A stretch of 64,000 bases of DNA from Sunxiuqinia sp963678245 (lineage in GTDB: Bacteria; Bacteroidota; Bacteroidia; Bacteroidales; Prolixibacteraceae), in NCBI GenBank assembly GCA_965140765.1, contig OZ223309.1, forward strand, positions 2,604,001-2,668,000, given 5' to 3'. The notes below the pieces were generated by a model, which saw only the letters and a list, made by a program, of their open reading frames with translations, did not search any database and was not told the origin of the DNA. The translations under genes were made by a program, and so were the position numbers. Every line of letters starts with the position of its first letter. The first letter of the stretch is position 1. Shown piece after piece: positions 62,801-64,000 of this stretch.

Positions 62801-63260
62801 GCAAAACATTAACACCGGGAATCGGATTTCCATCTTTATCGACAACTTTCCCTTTTACCTGCCGACGAAGGTGTTCTAACTCATCCGGTGCCTCTTCATC
62901 CCTTGCCTCTTTACGAATTAGAATGATGTTGTGATCAATCTCATAAACAAGTTCTGAGTTTTCAACAGCCATCTCTAAAATTTTCTCAATCGTCTCATTT
63001 TCGGCATGAATCGAGACTGGCACGTCTTCCAAATTTTCATCATACAAAAAGCCCAATGAAGTTTCCTGTTCAATAAAATGAATCAGCTCTTTCATATTGG
63101 AATTTTGTAGGTCAACAGTCATTCTGCTTTGCGAGAAGATACTGCTGTGCCCTTGCAGGCTAAATACAAAAAGAAACACAAATAAATTTCTCATCATCCA
63201 TAAGAGTTTCCTGTGTTTTCGAAAAAAGCCGAAAACACTCGTTAACAGAGTTTTTTTCAT
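59886..63260 (-). CDS. susC: SusC/RagA-family TonB-linked outer-membrane transporter with STN domain
   Basis: 1124 residues. After a long signal (to about 44, ending IFSQ) there is an STN domain (about 48-115, FIEQETSLGFLYDENLEDVP and ENETIEKILEMAV) that contacts a FecR anti-sigma factor. A carboxypeptidase-like domain follows (VKGKVVDKDGNPIPGVNVLL). The plug has the SusC hallmarks RGASSIPDVNNMQL, PLFILDGFEV, VESVSILKDASATAIYGSRG and ANGVVVITS. The barrel ends in TFNLSMTF. The STN domain and the fecR gene upstream indicate a trans-envelope ECF-sigma signalling system controlling the operon. An upstream hairpin separates it from fecR. Confidence 0.97.
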   Translation of the reverse strand: MKKTLLTSVFGFFRKHRKLLWMMRNLFVFLFVFSLQGHSSIFSQSRMTVDLQNSNMKELIHFIEQETSLGFLYDENLEDVPVSIHAENETIEKILEMAVENSELVYEIDHNIILIRKEARDEEAPDELEHLRRQVKGKVVDKDGNPIPGVNVLLLSLRQGVATDNIGTYSIYVNNDKAYELSFRYIGMEEQTITLNPKDVEEENLKTIVMQVKQSELSEVLVTGIFDRPKESFTGAATVVTKEQIKVSAKRNLLQTLANIDPSFDVQEQNNFGSDPNNQNLSIQIRGASSIPDVNNMQLAVRSQLNTPLFILDGFEVSLERVLDMNQNDVESVSILKDASATAIYGSRGANGVVVITSLRPPLGRLRVSYSAGVNLEVPDFSSYNLMNSTEKLAIEELAGLYSSDDVNKQLKLLQLYNTNKKAVTEGVSTDWLELPTRVGVGQYHRIGLGGGDAQFRYDMNLSYNQITGAMKGSKRDNINAGVTLQYLFKNIKFSNMLELGFNNAENSPYGQFSAYYQMNPYWRPYNEDGTPVKTFSSFGGQVKYNPLYDASLSSFSRSDYSSVRNQTTMTVNISSELKWDVGVGVTQLKGGTDYFRSPLAATYFQTAIDLMSRGSYTQGTRKESSYQASTTLSYGKTFGKHMLFLGANAQLMESHVENQSISVKGFTNQNLNDISNGISYSGSKPTFLETTTRNIGVTGNVNYSYDDRYFLDCSLRMDGASSFGSQNRFAPFYSVGAAWDASKESFFEDILPFIGQFKLRYSYGVTGSLNFTAYQALTTYKFNTDKHYNGIIGMNIMALGNEDLKWQNTFQHNFGVDISAFNGRLGVAVNYYNKFTDNLIGKAALPYSNGYTTYTENFGSVRNTGLDGQVSINALRIPEEQISWYIRLGAYHNTNVLEKLSEAIRKANEEYERQNFSGGTYYQYREGESLDELYVLKSPGVDPLTGEVLYEDPITHKVSLGANSVIRKIAVGNAQPKVNARVGSSLRYKKLLLDFTFNIRYGAKKLNNSLLLVENSFVVTNMDRRVLGTRWVKEGDITAFKSIAADYATYPNDRFVFTEKTISLSNVSLNYQFPQKLIKPLKIQQMTFGASIADVFYLSNIKTERGIDYPYAIRPTFNLSMTF

Positions 63261-63281
63261 ACATTTGTAATAACAAGGTTA

Positions 63282-63311
63282 AAAATGTAGAATACATTCG
63301 CGTGTATTCAA
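63282..63311 (-). promoter_or_regulatory. possible promoter upstream of susC
   Basis: On the minus strand: TTGA (63311-63308), 18 bp, then TACATTTT (63289-63282), a near-match to TAnnTTTG. GAATAC...GTATTC inverted arms (63290-63309) fill the spacer. The fit is partial, and an ECF-type promoter is also possible. Confidence 0.35.
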
Positions 63312-63323
63312 TTAACTATTCAG

Positions 63324-63349
63324 ACGGGAAATGTTGGCGCATTTCCCGT
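63324..63349. terminator. stem-loop between fecR and susC
   Basis: A perfect 10-bp stem (ACGGGAAATG / CATTTCCCGT) with a 6-nt loop, starting 1 bp after the fecR stop. On the minus strand no U tract follows, so it may only attenuate or protect the fecR mRNA end. On the plus strand a long T tract follows, where it could stop antisense transcription. Confidence 0.55.
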
Positions 63350-63350
63350 T

Positions 63351-64000
63351 TTATTTTTTTGGTTTTCTGGTCAATATTTTCACTTGATTTCCATCTCTGG
63401 TATAATCAGTTTCTGATATTCTCGACAATAGCGTCATGATCACATCAAAATCATCCTTCCGACTGATTTTCCCCGAAAGAATCTTTTGCGTATTAACTTC
63501 TCCCTGGTATTGGTAATCGATATTATACCAGCGCGCTAAATGGTGCATTACATCATCAAATGGTTCATTCTCAAAGCGGAAATAGCCGTTAATCCAGTCC
63601 ACGTACAAAGTTGTATCAACTGACTGGCGAACAAAAGTCGACTGTTCTCGAATGAACTCGGCTTGTTCGCCCGGTTTCAGCAACAGTTGTCTTGAAGCTC
63701 CATTCTGAAAAACTGTTTCAACATTTACACGTCCCCGGGTAAGAGTTGTTTGTACGTTGGGTTCATCGGCATAAGCCATTACGTTAAATCGGGTTCCTAA
63801 CACACGAATATCAACATCGGCAGTTTCAACAATAAAAGGTTTCGAATCTTTTACGACATCAAAGAAAGCCTCTCCCTTTAGAGTTACTATCCTTTGTTCT
63901 CCATTAAATGCGATTGGATATTTCAATTCTGAACCGCAGTTTAAAAACACCCGGGTACCATCCGAGAGTGTTATTTTATATTCACCACCAAGAGGAGTGA
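63351..64000 (-). CDS. fecR: FecR-family anti-sigma factor (5' end outside window)
   Basis: The frame is open to the right edge; the upstream residues read TPLGGEYKITLSDGTRVFLN, a typical FecR segment, so the start lies outside. Visible are the FecR domain (GEAFFDVVKDSKPFIVETAD, IRVLGTRFNVMAYADEP, LTRGRVNVE, LLKPGEQAEF) and the C-terminal DUF4974/STN-like domain (YFRFENEPFDDVMHHLARWY, ISRKDDFDVIMTLLSRIS, TDYTRDGNQVKILTRK). FecR spans the inner membrane, holds an ECF sigma factor and is signalled by the STN domain of SusC. The partner sigma gene should lie just beyond the edge. Confidence 0.93.
   Translation of the reverse strand, partial: TPLGGEYKITLSDGTRVFLNCGSELKYPIAFNGEQRIVTLKGEAFFDVVKDSKPFIVETADVDIRVLGTRFNVMAYADEPNVQTTLTRGRVNVETVFQNGASRQLLLKPGEQAEFIREQSTFVRQSVDTTLYVDWINGYFRFENEPFDDVMHHLARWYNIDYQYQGEVNTQKILSGKISRKDDFDVIMTLLSRISETDYTRDGNQVKILTRKPKK

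Noticed and set aside
1..64000. tRNA, rRNA, CRISPR, insertion sequence or phage genes
   Set aside because: No cloverleaf-like sequence, direct-repeat array, transposase or integrase motif was found on reading both strands.

Overview
The window reads as a chromosomal segment of a Bacteroidota bacterium, probably an anaerobic or facultative marine/sediment member of the Marinilabiliales (Prolixibacteraceae-like; the family level is inference). Support comes from SusC/SusD and FecR genes, a type IX secretion C-terminal domain, DUF4843 and PKD-like lipoproteins, TAnnTTTG-type -7 promoter elements, few Shine-Dalgarno sequences and AT-rich spacers. No rRNA, tRNA, insertion sequence, prophage or CRISPR array was seen. 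Both ends cut genes: a TPR protein on the left and a FecR anti-sigma factor on the right.

Layout. 1-3.3 kb: TPR protein, small membrane protein, rarA, lipoprotein. 3.5-8.1 kb: a 42-residue Cys/Lys-rich protein directly before a TonB-dependent receptor, then a DUF2490 protein, a PAS-LuxR regulator and an alpha/beta hydrolase. 8.4-12.9 kb: envelope and secreted proteins (CsgG-TPR-SH3 protein, lipoproteins, and a type IX secreted protein with about 16 repeats of 31 residues). 13-20.7 kb: nitrogen assimilation and arginine synthesis (gltB-gltD, argH). 20.9-25.9 kb: three polytopic glycosyltransferases. 26.3-28.7 kb: outer-membrane protein, PII protein and ammonium transporter, ended by a strong terminator. 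29-33.1 kb: purB, an ABC exporter and an esterase. 33.2-39 kb: lipocalin, long NfeD protease, Cu/Zn permease with fused HMA domain, methyltransferase, WecA/MraY-type transferase. 39.1-45.8 kb: four-subunit 2-oxoacid:ferredoxin oxidoreductase, Crp/Fnr regulator, PLP aminotransferase, flavodoxin, pheA and a 50-residue membrane protein. 46-53 kb: a porin, divergent from an operon for ammonifying nitrite reduction (nrfHA, a second porin, ccsB, ccsA). 53.4-64 kb: one long minus-strand operon, fecR-susC-susD-DUF4843-PKD lipoprotein-two TlpA thioredoxins-trypsin-like protease, probably for uptake of a peptide-like or redox-sensitive nutrient.

Common themes are nitrogen (glutamate synthase, argininosuccinate lyase, PII/Amt, nitrite-to-ammonia reduction) and low-potential anaerobic metabolism (ferredoxin-linked oxidoreductase, flavodoxin, NrfA). 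The most useful regulatory observation is that the kor and nrf operons each carry a 5-N4-5 palindrome of form GYAAC-N4-GTTRC whose centre lies exactly 29.5 bp upstream of the -7 element. That is a class II activator position. A Crp/Fnr-family gene without cysteines lies beside the kor promoter and is the obvious candidate regulator.
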